A stretch of DNA of 64,000 nt from Adenanthera pavonina (GCA_026686845.1 JAIVEN010000021.1:17502001-17566000), one strand, 5' to 3'. Counted from the first letter of the stretch, positions 46,798-58,632 are shown. Notes: generated by a model not told the origin, from the sequence alone. Program-made: numbers and translations.

Positions 46798-47790
46798 GGC
46801 ATGCTACGACGACATGATATCTGACCAACGTCGAGAGGAAGAAGAATTTCTCTTTTAGCACTTTAATATAATTATATTTATAATTTTTAATTATAAATAT
46901 TAGGTGCTTTAATATAATTATAATTATAATTTTATGATCATTCGTTATAAAAATTAGCTCATATAAGTGTTTTATTAGAATTTTCTCAATTTTGTTTATC
47001 TTCATTTTTTTTCCACAACAATATTGTTTGCCTTTGAATTGCATGCTTTTTTTTTATTAATTTCCCCTTAAACTAGGGCTCGTTTGATTCCTAAGAATGA
47101 AATGTAATGCAATAATAATTATTATAAGTTTGTTTGGTATGATATTTAAAAATGGATTTGGATTCCATGCTTTGCCCAACTCTCTCAATTATTCAAATAT
47201 GGTATAAAAATTAAAAAAGTCATGTTATTTTTATACTTTTATTTTATACATATAAAAAATTCATTTCTCTCCAATACACTATAATTAAACAATTAAAAAA
47301 GGTGGAACCGCGAAGTCCAAGTCCAAGCCATACTGTTTATGTGCTCAAGATTATTCCTCTTTATTTTGAAGTCTTGGTTTCTTTTCTTGAGATATATTTG
47401 GGTATAAATTTTGGTTTTGATTTGGGCTTTGCCCTTGTGAAAGAAAAGAAAAAAGGAGTATTATTACTCTAGGACAACATATTCCTTTATCCTCACCGAA
47501 AATAATACATCATCCCTTCTCTCGGCTGTGCTCTGCGGCTATTTCATTTTTCTTCTTTCCAAGGAAGTGCAAAATCACCTACTATACACGTGGCATCAGA
47601 TGAGTGAATCAAAAGGAGAGCGCGCCAGCGCCCTAAGGACTGGATCCACTACCAATCTGTAGTCCGAGCCTCTCATTCCTGCGAGGGTCCCCAATGTATA
47701 AGCAAACGTAAGGCAAAGCAAGGCAAACGATACTCTTTCTCCTTTCCAGAATTCAGCGCTTCAGCTCTGTGTGAGACCCAAAGATTAATC
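46798..47790 (+). promoter_or_regulatory. Upstream region of the MET1-like gene with a G-box
   Basis: A G-box CACGTGGC is at 47587-47594, about 200 bp before the start codon, as in many light-responsive chloroplast-protein genes. AT-rich alternating sequence fills 46860-47000. The stretch near 47077-47160 (GGGCTCGTTTGATTCC, later GTTTGTTTGG) resembles one end of a Tourist-type MITE, but no partner end is clear. The transcript start is not determined. Confidence 0.55.
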
Positions 47791-50700
47791 ATGTCTTTGT
47801 CTACCACTAGCAGTGGTCATTCATATCTCTATACTGCACATAAATTGCCAAGAACCGTCCAAAACCCAACTCTCTTTCGCCCAACCATCAAGCTCTTTTC
47901 TTCCAGAAACATCCCATATCTCACTGCTTCTTGTTTCTCTAATTCCCATTTGTCGAAACCGTTCCTTTTTTCTGTTAAAGCATCGTCCGAGCTTGGCTCT
48001 CAAACATCAAAACAGGAAACTGAAAAGAGCGAAGCAGGGGAAGGAGAAGAGCCATACGAAGAGTATGAGGTTGAAATAGAACAGCCTTATGGGCTCAAAT
48101 TCGCAAAGGGTCGGGATGGTGGAACTTATATTGATGCGATTGCACCGGGTGGATCGGCTGACAAGACTGGAAAGTTCACTGTTGGGGATAGAGTAATTGC
48201 CACCAGGTGTTCTTCATATTCTTTTTCTTTTTAACTTCGTTCCTTCCAGTGAAATCAGATTCCTTATTTATCCATGTTGGTTCTATATCTTTTATTGGCA
48301 ACATTGATCCTGTTGTATATGACGTTCTGAGCTAGTGTTTGAATTTTGACGGTTCTCAGTTAATCAGTTTGGTAGAAATTTTTTTTTTTTTGGGGGGGGG
48401 GGTTGTTTGTGGTGGCTTAATTAGAACCAAAACCATGCACTTGTGGACTTTGTGGGATATATAAGTTTTAAAGATATGATATAAGGAGCTCTTAGTTAAT
48501 AATACTAGAATCCTGTAATATGGACTGAGAGAACCCTATCAGCCTCTGGGAATCTAAGAAGTCCCAGAGAGTCACTCTGGACTTTTTTTTTTTTTTTGGT
48601 GCTACCAATGAAAGCTCAGTAGGGTGAAACCATATCTTCAGATGCTAGCTTAGTGCTGCGAGGACATCTGAACAAGGAAGTGAAGGTCCCTCCCTTCTAT
48701 CACGTGTTATTTGGAATAGGTCTACCAGATGAGTTAAGTCAAATAAAGGGAATTTAGTGCTAGGATATTGTGGCCAAGACGATTTGTTGAATGCCTTATT
48801 TAGTCATGGTTTAATTTTTAATGTGAATATTGGTTTTGTTCTGAACTCTTCACTTTGGTATTAAAGCACCTTAGATTTATGCATATGATAAAAATCCAGA
48901 GTTCTTGATGGACAAGAAATTTTCACATTTGTGGTTTGTCTTTCTATGTTTACTAATTTTAAAGTTATCTCAAGATGAAAACTCAATACTTTTTCTTTGA
49001 TTCATAATGTTTACATGGTTGAGATGTGAGGAAAAAGTTCAATATATGCAGTGCAGTTTTTGGCACAGAAATTTGGCCAGCTGCAGAATATGGCAGGACA
49101 ATGTATACAATTCGCCAGAGAATAGGTCCATTACTCATGAAAATGCAGAAGAGATATGGTTAGTTCATTTCATATTTTTTATAACCATGAGGGAAAGCAA
49201 CCTTATGTAGCATTTACACTGCTTCTGATCTCGTAAATTCTGCTTTTTTATCCCTTAGGTCACCATTTTTCTTTTTGACAGGGAAGTTAGACAACACAGG
49301 TGAGTTAACAGAAAAGGAGATCATCAGAGCTGAGAGGAACTCTGGTGTAATCAGTAATAGAGTGAGAGAAATCCAAGTATGTGTCATAATGTCAGAACTG
49401 CAAACTTGTACTCCTTAATTATTTTTTTCACTTTTCTATATGAGATATTGTATTCCTCATAGAAGGCACCGCAACTGTACTTCTAATTGGGGTAAAATCA
49501 ATATCCTTCCTCAAACTTTCAAAAATTTCAGATGCAAAATGTCTTGAGGAAAAGGGAACAGAAAGAACGTAGGGAAAGGGACCTGAGAGAAGGATTGCAG
49601 CTTTATAAGTAAGACTTGGAAACAGCGAAATATCTTCTTTCTGATCCTTTCAGGCTTGTTTAGCTTTCCCTTTCCCTTCTTCTTCTTCTTCTTCTTCTTC
49701 TACCCTGCCCTTGCATATTTAGATTGCAAGTCTACTCTTTGAGATGAAAATCAGTATCTACTACTCTTACCATTTCACAATTATACATTCATGTTATATT
49801 TTGTTCATACAATGAATGAAATATTTCACTATCCTTGACCTGAAACATTATTAGATTCAGTAATTTCTTCCTGTACTTTGCATTGCATATGGATTTTTGG
49901 AGGATCATGTGTATGAGGTTTGATTCTGCTTAGACATGGGACACAACAGTATGGCAGTTGAAATTTGTAAAATTCGTAAACTCTGTTTTATGCTCAGCAA
50001 TTGTCTCAAGTGACTTGTGGTCTTTTATTAGAAGAATAAGGGGAAACTTTAGTCTTGAATGTTGGGTTATTTCCTTTCTTTATCTTCCATTCTTCATTTG
50101 AAAGCTTCTGTGACTATGGCCAAAATGAATTTGAGCAAAAATTCACAGTCTTTCAAGCACGCTAATATAAATTTATATAACTAAAGAATTAATTATTGTT
50201 ATCTTCTGGACATTCTTACTATTTGTTATCGTTCTCTCTACCTGGAATAAATAATGAAGAAATGCCAAATATGAGGAAGCGCTGGAGAAATTTGAGTCTG
50301 TTTTGGGGTCAAAGCCAGAACCTGAGGAAGCTGCAGTTGCATGTTACAATGTTGCCTGTTGTTACTCCAAGCTAAACCAGGTATATTTTTGTTGCTCTTA
50401 CAAATTTATGTTGCTTTCATTCCTTACTTGCATTTTAATCGTTTTTTTTTTTTTAATCTGATTAAACATTGCATTGTCGAGACTGGCCAGCATTAGCCTA
50501 AGATATCTGCACATCTATTTTTAACCTTGATTGGCTAAATTATTATGTCAATGAATACTAGCACCACTCACCACTGACCAAAAGTTAATAAAACCCATTA
50601 AAACAATAATCTCCCATTGATTATAATTTGCCTCATTTATAGATGACCTGTGAGTAGATCAGAATTACATTTCACACATTGTTCGACTGATATAAATGAT

Positions 50701-51081
50701 AATATTCTTGCTTTGTTCATTATTCTTGTCTACAATGAATCAAGTCATTTTATATATCTATCTGTTTATAAGATAACAGAATAACAAGTTTCTCAAACAG
50801 GTTCAAGCTTCGCTTTCTGCACTTGAAGATGCTATGGAAGCTGGGTTTGAAGACTTTAAGGTGACGTGCCCACTGTAACATGTATGGCTACTTTCTTTGT
50901 AAATCAGCTAACCTGTCTGAAATTGTTATTGTGTTAACAGAGGATCAAGACAGATCCTGACCTGGAAAATGTTAGGGCATCAGCGGAATTTGATCCTCTA
51001 GTGAAAAAATTTGACGAATCATTTATCAATGAAAACGCCATCAATGCCATTAAGTCTCTCTTCGGCCTTAATAAGAAATGA
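47791..51081 (+). CDS. MET1: MET1/ZKT-like chloroplast PDZ-TPR protein (thylakoid, photosystem II assembly)
   Basis: Seven exons with GT-AG introns and matching phases: 47791-48206, 49052-49158, 49282-49376, 49532-49608, 50260-50380, 50801-50860, 50941-51081, giving 338 residues, close to the Arabidopsis protein. Residues 1-64 are Ser/Thr-rich with few acidic residues, a chloroplast transit peptide probably cleaved near SVKA. An acidic linker (EAGEGEEPYEEYE) precedes the PDZ domain (about 92-170; YGLKFAKGRDGGTYIDAIAP). A charged helix (LRKREQKERRERDLREG) leads to TPR-like repeats at about 225-310 (KYEEALEKFESVLG, CYNVACCYSKLNQ). It ends AINAIKSLFGLNKK, strongly conserved in this family. In Arabidopsis the protein works at stromal thylakoids in PSII supercomplex assembly and repair. 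That role is inferred from homology. Intron 1 has a T/G homopolymer tract (48379-48402), intron 4 a TTC microsatellite (49676-49701). Confidence 0.93.
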
Positions 51082-51597
51082 AGTCCAAGAATGTTGCCAT
51101 ACCAAATGAAAGGACCTCAGTACGTGTAAGCTATATTTCAATGGAGCTAACTAAGGATGCTGAGAAATTTTAGTATGCTTATATAATTTCAGGAGTAACT
51201 TGTAGGTCTCTCTCATTCTGCTGTTCAGATTTTCCCTCACGTCACTTGGATTTGAGATTATGTTCTTCTATATCTATAGTTAGGCTCATTTGTAAGAAAC
51301 TTGTGGGCTATAAAATTGTTAATTTCAAACTCTCTGCTTGACTGTGGCATGCTAAAATAAAAACGAGAGGAAACTTCATAGTGGAGCAGGGGATGAAGTG
51401 GTAAAGCTACCAGAAATCTTGAAGATTATAACAACAGAAACGCGCATGCATTCCAAGTAAAACCCATGGAAGTAGATCCAAAGTACAATATGAAATAGTG
51501 ATTGCTAGAACTCTAATTCAAATATAGATGGATAGTATAAGCTGGCAAGTTAAGTAGCTTGTAATCCAAGTAATAAGTGTTGGACGGAAGAAGTTGG
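51082..51597. other. Convergent 3' region between the MET1-like and P450 genes
   Basis: The two stop codons face each other 516 bp apart. The interval should hold both 3' untranslated regions; several AATAAA-like words (for example AAAATAAAAA near 51353) are present. No other gene is visible. Confidence 0.6.
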
Positions 51598-53673
51598 CTA
51601 GGTGTGGATAGGGTGAAGACGGATTGGAAGTCCTTGTGAAGGTTGTATCATGGGATCATACAGGAACTTCTCATTGGGAATCAATAACTCCCACTTGAAT
51701 CTTTTCACAATGTTATGCACGAACACGAGAATCTCTAGCCGGGCAAACTCTTGCCCCAAGCACATTCGAGGACCTCCTCCAAATGGAGCATATGAAAAGG
51801 GTGTAGGCCCTGCTCCTTCGAACCTCGAAGCATCAAAATTTTCAGGACTTGGAAAGAATGTCGGGTCCTTGTGTGATGAACCAGTGCTCCATAACAACTG
51901 CCAAAAATGGTCATTCGTGTTTTAAATTGTAAAAGGTGTTGATGTGATAAAGACAGAGCTGTGCTGGAGGGGCGGGAAAATGTGTACCTTCCAGCCTTTA
52001 GGGATGGTATAATCAGCATAGGTGAAATTGTTCAAAGCTTCTCTGTAAGAACCAGTCGCAGGTGGACATAGTCTAAGGACTTCAGATGCAACAGTCCACG
52101 AGTACTTCATTTTCTGAACATCCTCCCATTGCAACAACCGTCCCGCCTCTTTCCCCATGGAAATTTCAAGTTGTTCTGTCATAAACAAGATCAAGCTTTA
52201 TAGCTGATGCTAGAAACTTAAAAGGCATCAATGATACAATAACTGTGAAGATGTCCAAGCATTTATATCACAAACCTTCCAACACTTGTTCATAAACATG
52301 AGGCAACTGCCCAAGATACCTGATGATCGATGTTATGACTGATCTAGAAGTATCATGACCAGCAAATAGCAGCAGCAGTACGTTATCTATAATCTCCATT
52401 TCGGTCAGAAACCTCCCGCTGCTGTCAGATGTAACAAGCAAATGTGAGAGAAGGTCTTGGGTAGGTGAGGCCCTCTTCTCTTCCAAATCCACTCTCCTTT
52501 TCTTTATGATCAGTTTGAGTTCTTTCCTTATTGCATTTGCCGCTCTCATTGCACGGTGAAACCTTGTCCCAGGCAAAATGATAGGGAAGCTTATCACGCC
52601 CTTGAGGAATTCATCAAATTGTGATGAAAGTTTCGATATCTGGATGGGATCTTCTATGCTTGCAAATAAGCAACAAGCCAATTCAAACGCGTATTTCTTC
52701 ACTGTGGGATACACGAGCACTTCCTCTTTCCCTTCACAATTTAAGTCAAGTTAGGAAGATTATTGAAACGACATTACTTTTCTCTTTTTCGTTTTTCAAA
52801 GTCAGAAACATTGTGGCACAATCAGTAGTGTCCTGAAACGAGAAACTAGCTCTTAAAACAAAGGCTGATTAAGACAGATAACGTCTGATGATTTATGGTT
52901 CAACTTTTTCTCACACTATCATTCTGTTGCTTCCTTTCTATGCTTTTATCAATGATCAAGCAGTGAACTTATCATGATTGCAACCAAATTCTCTTATATA
53001 GAGAAAGGAAGAGTAGAAAAGAGAAGATAATATAGAACTTGACCTTCCAGTATGCCAGGGGTACATTGCAAAAAAAGGAAAGAAAGAACTAAACATTGAT
53101 GGACAGAAGGGAAGAAGAGCAAAAAGAAGATGACTACTACGTCCATTACTTACCTTGCCAATGAGTGGCAATATGGCAGTGTGCAACAGTGTCCATTTTT
53201 GCCAAGTAATTTTTTAGCGCTTCTGGATTAAGGAAAGTCATAAGCAGCCTTTTAATGGTCCGGGCTTCATAACCAACCTTAGTAACCAAAGAAGAGCGCA
53301 AGAGCTTCCTTACAGAGGTGGGCCACCATACTTGAACATCCTTGTTCTCGTTGCTAAATAAGAACTTGTTCCCAGCTGCTCCACAGAACACAACCACGGG
53401 CTCTCCCAGCATTGAAGTCTTAAACACCGTCGAGTCATATTTCTCCATTCTCTCTCTTATGAACCTTTCCGGGTTGCCCTCAAGACCCGATCTCATAAAC
53501 TCAAAGGTTTCGCCAATAACTGGCCATCCTAAGCTTCCCGGAGGAAGATTCAAATTCGGGTCTTTTGTGGTTTTGAAAAATTTAGTGATGAAAAGAAGGG
53601 AAAGGACAAGGACTAGCACTGTCAAAACTGCCGGGAAGGTTAGAAGCCCGGTCACCACCTTATCCAAATCCAT
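51598..53673 (-). CDS. Cytochrome P450, CYP716-family-like (probable triterpenoid oxidase)
   Basis: Four exons on the minus strand: 53673-53154, 52731-52276, 52175-51988, 51897-51598, all GT-AG with consistent phases; 487 residues, the family's normal length. Residues 8-32 form the N-terminal membrane anchor, followed by the Pro-rich hinge NLPPGSLGWPVIGE. I-helix oxygen site AGHDTS at about 297-302; ExxR motif EVLR at 357-360; PERF-type FDASRF; haem loop FGGGPRMCLG at 427-436 with Cys434 as axial ligand. The sequence around VWWPTSVRKLL and the intron positions fit CYP716, whose CYP716A members oxidise C-28 of pentacyclic triterpenes such as beta-amyrin. The exact substrate cannot be read from sequence. 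It would sit on the ER membrane. No stop or missing key residue, so it appears functional. Confidence 0.92.
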
Positions 53674-54780
53674 ATTATGACAGAGTTTTGATTGTTCAGT
53701 AGCAAAAGGAGAGGGAGGGAGGAAGAAAGAGAGTTGCAGAAGCAGCAGGAAGACTATGGCATTAAATAACGAGGAATTGGCGTCAACTCTTTAATTTCAA
53801 ACTTAGCTGACTCTTCATTCTTCATCCTGTTTCCTCAAAAATACCTCATTGTTTTTGTTACTTGTTTGGAGCGAATATTCGAAATCAAGTGAGAGAGAGA
53901 GAGTTTGTCCAGTTGAAGTCTTTGAGCAATCATAAATTGTAAGGTGAAAAATGCAATCAAGTGGAGGAAGCAGTTGCATGGTTGATGCGTTGCAACGTGT
54001 GATGTTTGTGTCCCCCATTCACCCTATACCACTCTTTATCCAAACGCTTGATCACATCCATAGCATGAAATTAATGGCGTTAGTGAATGATATATTGATT
54101 ATGAATTCGCAATCGAATCGAAATCTACATCTTGTGTGAATTATCTCTTTTTCACAAGAATTCTAGAGTCAACTATTTGTTAATGGCTTATGTTTCTCCT
54201 TCGAAATGCCGCACCCAGACAAACAAGACAGATGACAACACGCTGTTCCCAGTTGGAGATGATTCATTCATGTCAGATCATGAACAACAGACACATACCA
54301 ATATCCTTACTGCCAACCCCACCATGTTTATTGGGTCCCCTCTGTTTACGAATTTGGAAAACTCAATTCAACGAAACAACTGTGGCCAAATTTCTGTTGG
54401 CATTTTCAGAGCCATAAATCTTTTGATACTTGTAGTTCTTTCACCTCACCTGGGCACTGTTCTATTATAAACTTCATTTGAACTTAAGCAAACGTTCTTG
54501 GGTCATCGTTTGACTCAAGGTTTTGGTACTAAAGTGATACTGGATAATAAGGGAAGTAAAACGAATGAGATTCCAATATCATTCAACAACCATTCTTCCC
54601 TATATGGCATGAGCTATGGGAAATTACGAGTGAGATGGTTATTTTCTTAACGAGGCAACCGTGTAATTAACAACTTTCTAACCAACAAACTCTCTTGAAT
54701 TTTTTAATACAATTAGGCAGGCAGAGAAGCCCGAGCACGTGCTATGGCCATCTCCTCTCCTATGTATAACCATTAACCAA
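53674..54780 (-). promoter_or_regulatory. P450 upstream region
   Basis: On the minus strand a CT-rich tract (53715-53745), likely 5' untranslated sequence, lies below a TATA-like TTATTTAATG at about 53762-53771. A GA microsatellite is at 53890-53901, and a palindromic GAGCACGTGCT at 54734-54744 contains a CACGTG core. Plus-strand ORFs of 62-112 codons here show no domain and are not called. Confidence 0.45.
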
Positions 54781-54821
54781 CTCCCGTCCTAAGACCTGAT
54801 TCCACGCGCGGAGAAAAGTGC

Positions 54822-54890
54822 GTGGCATCCAAAACGCAGATGTTTTGGATGCCACACATTAATCTGCGTTTTGGATGCCACACATTAATC
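54822..54890. repeat. Perfect hairpin and 26-bp direct repeat (GTTTTGGATGCCAC)
   Basis: GTGGCATCCAAAAC (54822-54835) and GTTTTGGATGCCAC (54842-54855) are exact reverse complements with a 6-base loop. The right arm then starts a direct repeat of period 26 (54842-54867 and 54868-54890, sharing GTTTTGGATGCCACACATTA). The same 14-mer occurs again at 56270-56283. The GC content is higher than that of the flanks. Origin unknown. Confidence 0.85.
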
Positions 54891-56515
54891 GGTGCCGTGC
54901 GTCCGTTTCGACAGTTGCTAGGATCGTGACGCGTAACCCCTTGAATTCACTGAAAGCGGGCTGAACAAGGAGGGATCACAGCCATGGTCCGTGTATGTCG
55001 ATTCCTGGTAATATTTCTTACTTCTTGTTTTAAACCGTTACAGGGATATTAAGGCGAGGTAATTATACTTTTAAAGTTATTAAAAAATAGTATAAAGCAT
55101 CAATGTTATCCTTGTCATTAAATTATCAATTATTATATAAAAAGAGATAGAATATTAAGAAAATAACAATTAACCAATGAAAATGAATTAAAAGTAATAA
55201 ATTACAAGGTGAATAGTAAAGTAATTAAAGATAGAAAAGAAAAAAAATTAAAATATGACACAACAATTTATAAAAAAGACCAAATAAAATGCCTTATGAA
55301 AAGGATTGGGAAGAAGTAAATTGCTAAATATATTATATATGTTTAAAAAAATAAAAATATGAGTATATAGCAACTAAAAAATTTATCTTTTTTATTAGAA
55401 TAATAATAGATATTATTGATTGATAATAAAGATAGTTAAAGATTCATAATTTGCAATATTGACTATAAGTAGTTCAAAAATTAAAACTTCTCTTGAGTTA
55501 TCAATGATATTTTATAAAATTATTATTTATGTTGTATAAAGTTCTAATTTGGTATTTTTACTTTTATAAGATTTTTTCTTCTAGATTTGATAACAAATTT
55601 AAAAAAGATGTATGATAACTTATGAGTTATTTCTATCTTGAGTGTTAGCTCCCACTCTTTATGTAAGTAGCAATAGTTCAATTCATAAGAGCTGTATATA
55701 GAGCAAATTTTTTTTTTTACCATAGGAGTAAATATAGTTAAAAGGAGTTTATTTTTTACTCTCCATATCCAAAGGAAAATTAGTTCATACTACTAGTAGT
55801 CACTTCTCATCATATTTAAAAGGAAGAAACTTATTTCTCACTTTGATTAAAAAAAAGCATGACAACTATTAAAAAAAATAAAGCATGACATCTAAAGTAT
55901 TTAATTGTCAATATTATTATTATATAATTTTAAGTAATAGTTTTTAATAATAAAAATTATATAATAAATTCTCAAAAAAATATAATAAATAAACAATCTC
56001 CTTTTTTATATGTTTTTTTCTCATGTGACATTATATGCTTGGTTCAACTGAACATTATGAAAAGATTGAGAAATACAAGAGAAATATATTATTCGGAAAT
56101 CGAGGAAAAGAAAGGAAATACAGTTTTTGCAGGTTGAAGTGAATAAATGACAAAGTCATTTAGGGTGGTTACGTGTCATGATTCCAGAAACTCAACAATT
56201 GAATGGCACAGTTCAAAAAGAAAAATGTTGGATAACACAAATTAACCTATTTTGCCCAAAAACGCATCCGTTTTGGATGCCACACACAGAATCACGTCTG
56301 TCAGTACGTACAACCGACAACTGCACACTTAAACCCAATCCGCTGGTCTCAACTTATATCTCAAGAATACAGTAGCTCGGGATGGGATCCAAAGACTTGC
56401 AATGCAGGTGATAAAGCAGAGGATTCGGATTTATAAAACTAAAATGGGGATCAAGATTTGAGTTTTTTTTCTTTTAGGAGTATCCATCGCGAGGACAAGG
56501 AGGACTAGGGACTAA
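54891..56515. other. Intergenic AT-rich sequence
   Basis: No coding frame with recognisable content. It includes a GC-richer 100 bp after the hairpin (54891-55000) and the third copy of the GTTTTGGATGCCAC word at 56270-56283. The rest is AT-rich with homopolymer runs. Confidence 0.5.
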
Positions 56516-56887
56516 GAGTATGATTGGATTGACTTTTAAGTAATTATGAAATAGAGAAAAATGATTATATTGTCAATTTTCAAATGCAACTCAAATCAAA
56601 ATAATTACTTATAGTCATTTAAGTGATTATTTCTAAAGGTTACTTTTTTCACCTTATGATAATCACTTATTCTTTTATAATTACTTATTTTATTTTTTTC
56701 TTTTCATTATCCACTCAATAATCACTTAAACCTCAATATCGAAACACATTTTTTTCTCAAAATCACTTATGGGTTAAAAATATCCAAACACAATTCACTT
56801 TTGACATGATCACTTATTCTCATAATATATTATGAATAATTACTTATTATCATAATCACTTATATATAATCTAATCCAAACACACAC
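56516..56887. mobile_element. Tourist/Harbinger-type MITE
   Basis: 372 bp flanked by the 3-bp duplication TAA (56513-56515 and 56888-56890). Termini GAGTATGATTGGATT and, from the right end, GTGTGTGTTTGGATT form imperfect inverted repeats of about 15 bp, the G-N-G-T-N-TGTTTGG type seen in PIF/Harbinger elements. Internal sequence is rich in AATCACTTAT words on both strands. No coding capacity. Confidence 0.75.
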
Positions 56888-56890
56888 TAA

Positions 56891-57607
56891 TATGTACCAA
56901 GAGCAAAAAATGGGTCTACCCCAAATTAGTATTCTTCGTATACAAAACTTACAAAAGTAGAGAATTAAAATTTTAACTACCTAAGAAGAATGAAAATCTT
57001 TACCATTTGCGCCAATTTATTAGTAAGAATGCATATTTAAAGTGTAAAAAAAGAAAAAAGAAAGTTATACACAAGTCTTCAAAAGATAAGCAATCATTTT
57101 TTTTATGTTTAATTCATCCCATCAATTTTCACTAGTTGGATTAGTAACAAATTTTTTATAAAATATAATAAAAATCTTTGAGTAAGTGTTTACTTTTTAT
57201 TTAACGTGCACCTAAAGATAAAAATAAATGAGTTTATATAGATTAAAAAAAGTGTAAATGAATGAATTGGAATGATAAAAATGATGGAAAATTGTGACCC
57301 TTTTTTCTTGGCGACTATATCAAGATTTGAGTTTGATCACCCTAGTTCTGGTCAAAAGTGGATGATTTGGCTAGTTCCTCCGCATGAAAATGAGACACAT
57401 ACCAGATTGACGTGGCGGACTGAGTCACTGTGTCATTCCAAAACCAATCAAATAACTCAGTCGTCTTGTGTATCCATTAATTCTACGTATCTATTAATTA
57501 ATATGACAGCCTTTCTTTTTTTTTTTTTCTGGATTAAATATCTTGTGCTCAAACTGTCCTTCTTTCTCTTGAAGGACTGTCTGTCATAGGACTCCGATCA
57601 TTCGCAA
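56891..57607. other. Intergenic sequence, nothing recognised
   Basis: A 105-codon plus-strand frame (57272-57589) has no domain and a low-complexity Phe run, and is taken as chance. Confidence 0.5.
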
Positions 57608-57616
57608 GATATTTTA

Positions 57617-57802
57617 GAGAAAATCATTATAGAGAACTAAAAGTAAAGTTTAAATTAAATATTGTAAAGAATTTTATAATTTTTTTTTATTAGTAAACAT
57701 AACAAATTTACTACTATTTTATTTTATATTTATTACTGAAAAAACTATAAGATCATTTATTATATTTAATTTAAATTTTTGGCCTCTAAATATTATTTTT
57801 CT
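57617..57802. mobile_element. Mutator-type MITE, fold-back (copy 2)
   Basis: 186 bp bounded by the 9-bp duplication GATATTTTA (57608-57616 and 57803-57811). Same family as 41420-41599: both share the inner words ACTATAAGAT, TTTACTACT and TTTATTACTG/TTTACTATTA around the centre and arms of TTTTAATTAAATAT type. Arms are more diverged here, so this is the older insertion. Confidence 0.8.
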
Positions 57803-57811
57803 GATATTTTA

Positions 57812-58344
57812 TTAATTAACAATCAATAATAGTCTTTTATTATTTATACTGTGACTCTAATCCTTTCTCTCCAAAGAATTTAATTTATCACTCTATTCAT
57901 TCAGCTATATAGTACATTTGTTTTAGAAATTTATATTTTATGATATAGTGCACTTTGTTAATTATATTGTGTACTTCTTTTTTTTTTTATTATCCCTAAT
58001 TAGTTGGTCCAAATATTTATTTATTATTAAATATTTTACCCCTAATGTATTTAATAAGAATAATTTAAAAAGAAGTAAAAAAATTTTTAATTTTTAATTA
58101 TTATCTTGATCCCAATGTAGTTAAAAGTTTATTAAAAATAATAATAAGCTTACGGATGAGCATTGGAGAATAGAAAATTAGAGGTTGCTTGCGGGAATCG
58201 AGTTAGGAGGAGGCAGGAAGAAGGAGATAAGTTTTGGAATTATCAAAGTCAAACTCAAGAAATCACCAAATAACAGAAACAGCTGCAAACATATCCATTA
58301 TCAAACCTGAAATTTCACAAACAGCGTTAAGAGAGGAGAGGGCA
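57812..58344 (+). promoter_or_regulatory. Upstream region of the small-protein gene
   Basis: AT-rich up to about 58150, then a less AT-rich leader. An upstream in-frame ATG at 58234 would add 37 residues with no sign of conservation. No clear TATA box can be singled out. Confidence 0.35.
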
Positions 58345-58632
58345 ATGGTATTCAACAGCCTGGCTTTGGTTTCGGTGGCACACGTATCAGCGGACGTGTG
58401 GCAAACGGTGGCATGCATTCCAGAGCGTCTTAGAAGTGAGCAGCTCTTAGATCTCGTGTGCTGCTTCCCTTTGCAACAGCTGGGTCGTCTGGCTCTCTGC
58501 CTCTGGACCTTCCTCTGCCTCCCCCAACCCGATCCCTATTACTCCTATTACTACTCCTCCTCCGACTCTGATGATTCTTCTTCTACTACCCTCGATTTGG
58601 ATGACTACTACCACCATTCCCATTCCGATTGA
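58345..58632 (+). CDS. Small uncharacterised plant protein with Tyr/Ser/Asp-rich tail
   Basis: Single exon of 95 residues from MVFNSLALVSVAHVSADVWQ. The first 60 residues are ordered-looking, with ADVWQTVACIPERLRSEQLL followed by DLVCCFPLQQLGRLALCLWT, Cys-, Leu- and Trp-rich and suggestive of two amphipathic helices. The tail from about 62 is YYSYYYSSSDSDDSSS, then acidic and His-rich to the end. I chose the second in-frame ATG (58345) because the upstream 37 residues from 58234 look like leader. I do not recognise a named family; the composition and the local rise in GC suggest a real gene, and small proteins of this style occur in other eudicots. A GT-like site near 58667 could start an intron in the 3' untranslated region. 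Confidence 0.6.
   Translation: MVFNSLALVSVAHVSADVWQTVACIPERLRSEQLLDLVCCFPLQQLGRLALCLWTFLCLPQPDPYYSYYYSSSDSDDSSSTTLDLDDYYHHSHSD

Noticed and set aside
47077..47160. Possible MITE end (GGGCTCGTTTGATTCC) upstream of the MET1-like gene
   Set aside because: No partner inverted end or target duplication could be placed.
54132..54470. 112-codon plus-strand frame upstream of the P450 gene
   Set aside because: No recognisable domain, no codon-usage contrast and no splice context. Probably chance.
57272..57589. 105-codon plus-strand frame
   Set aside because: Ends in a Phe/Leu low-complexity run from a poly-T tract; no domain.
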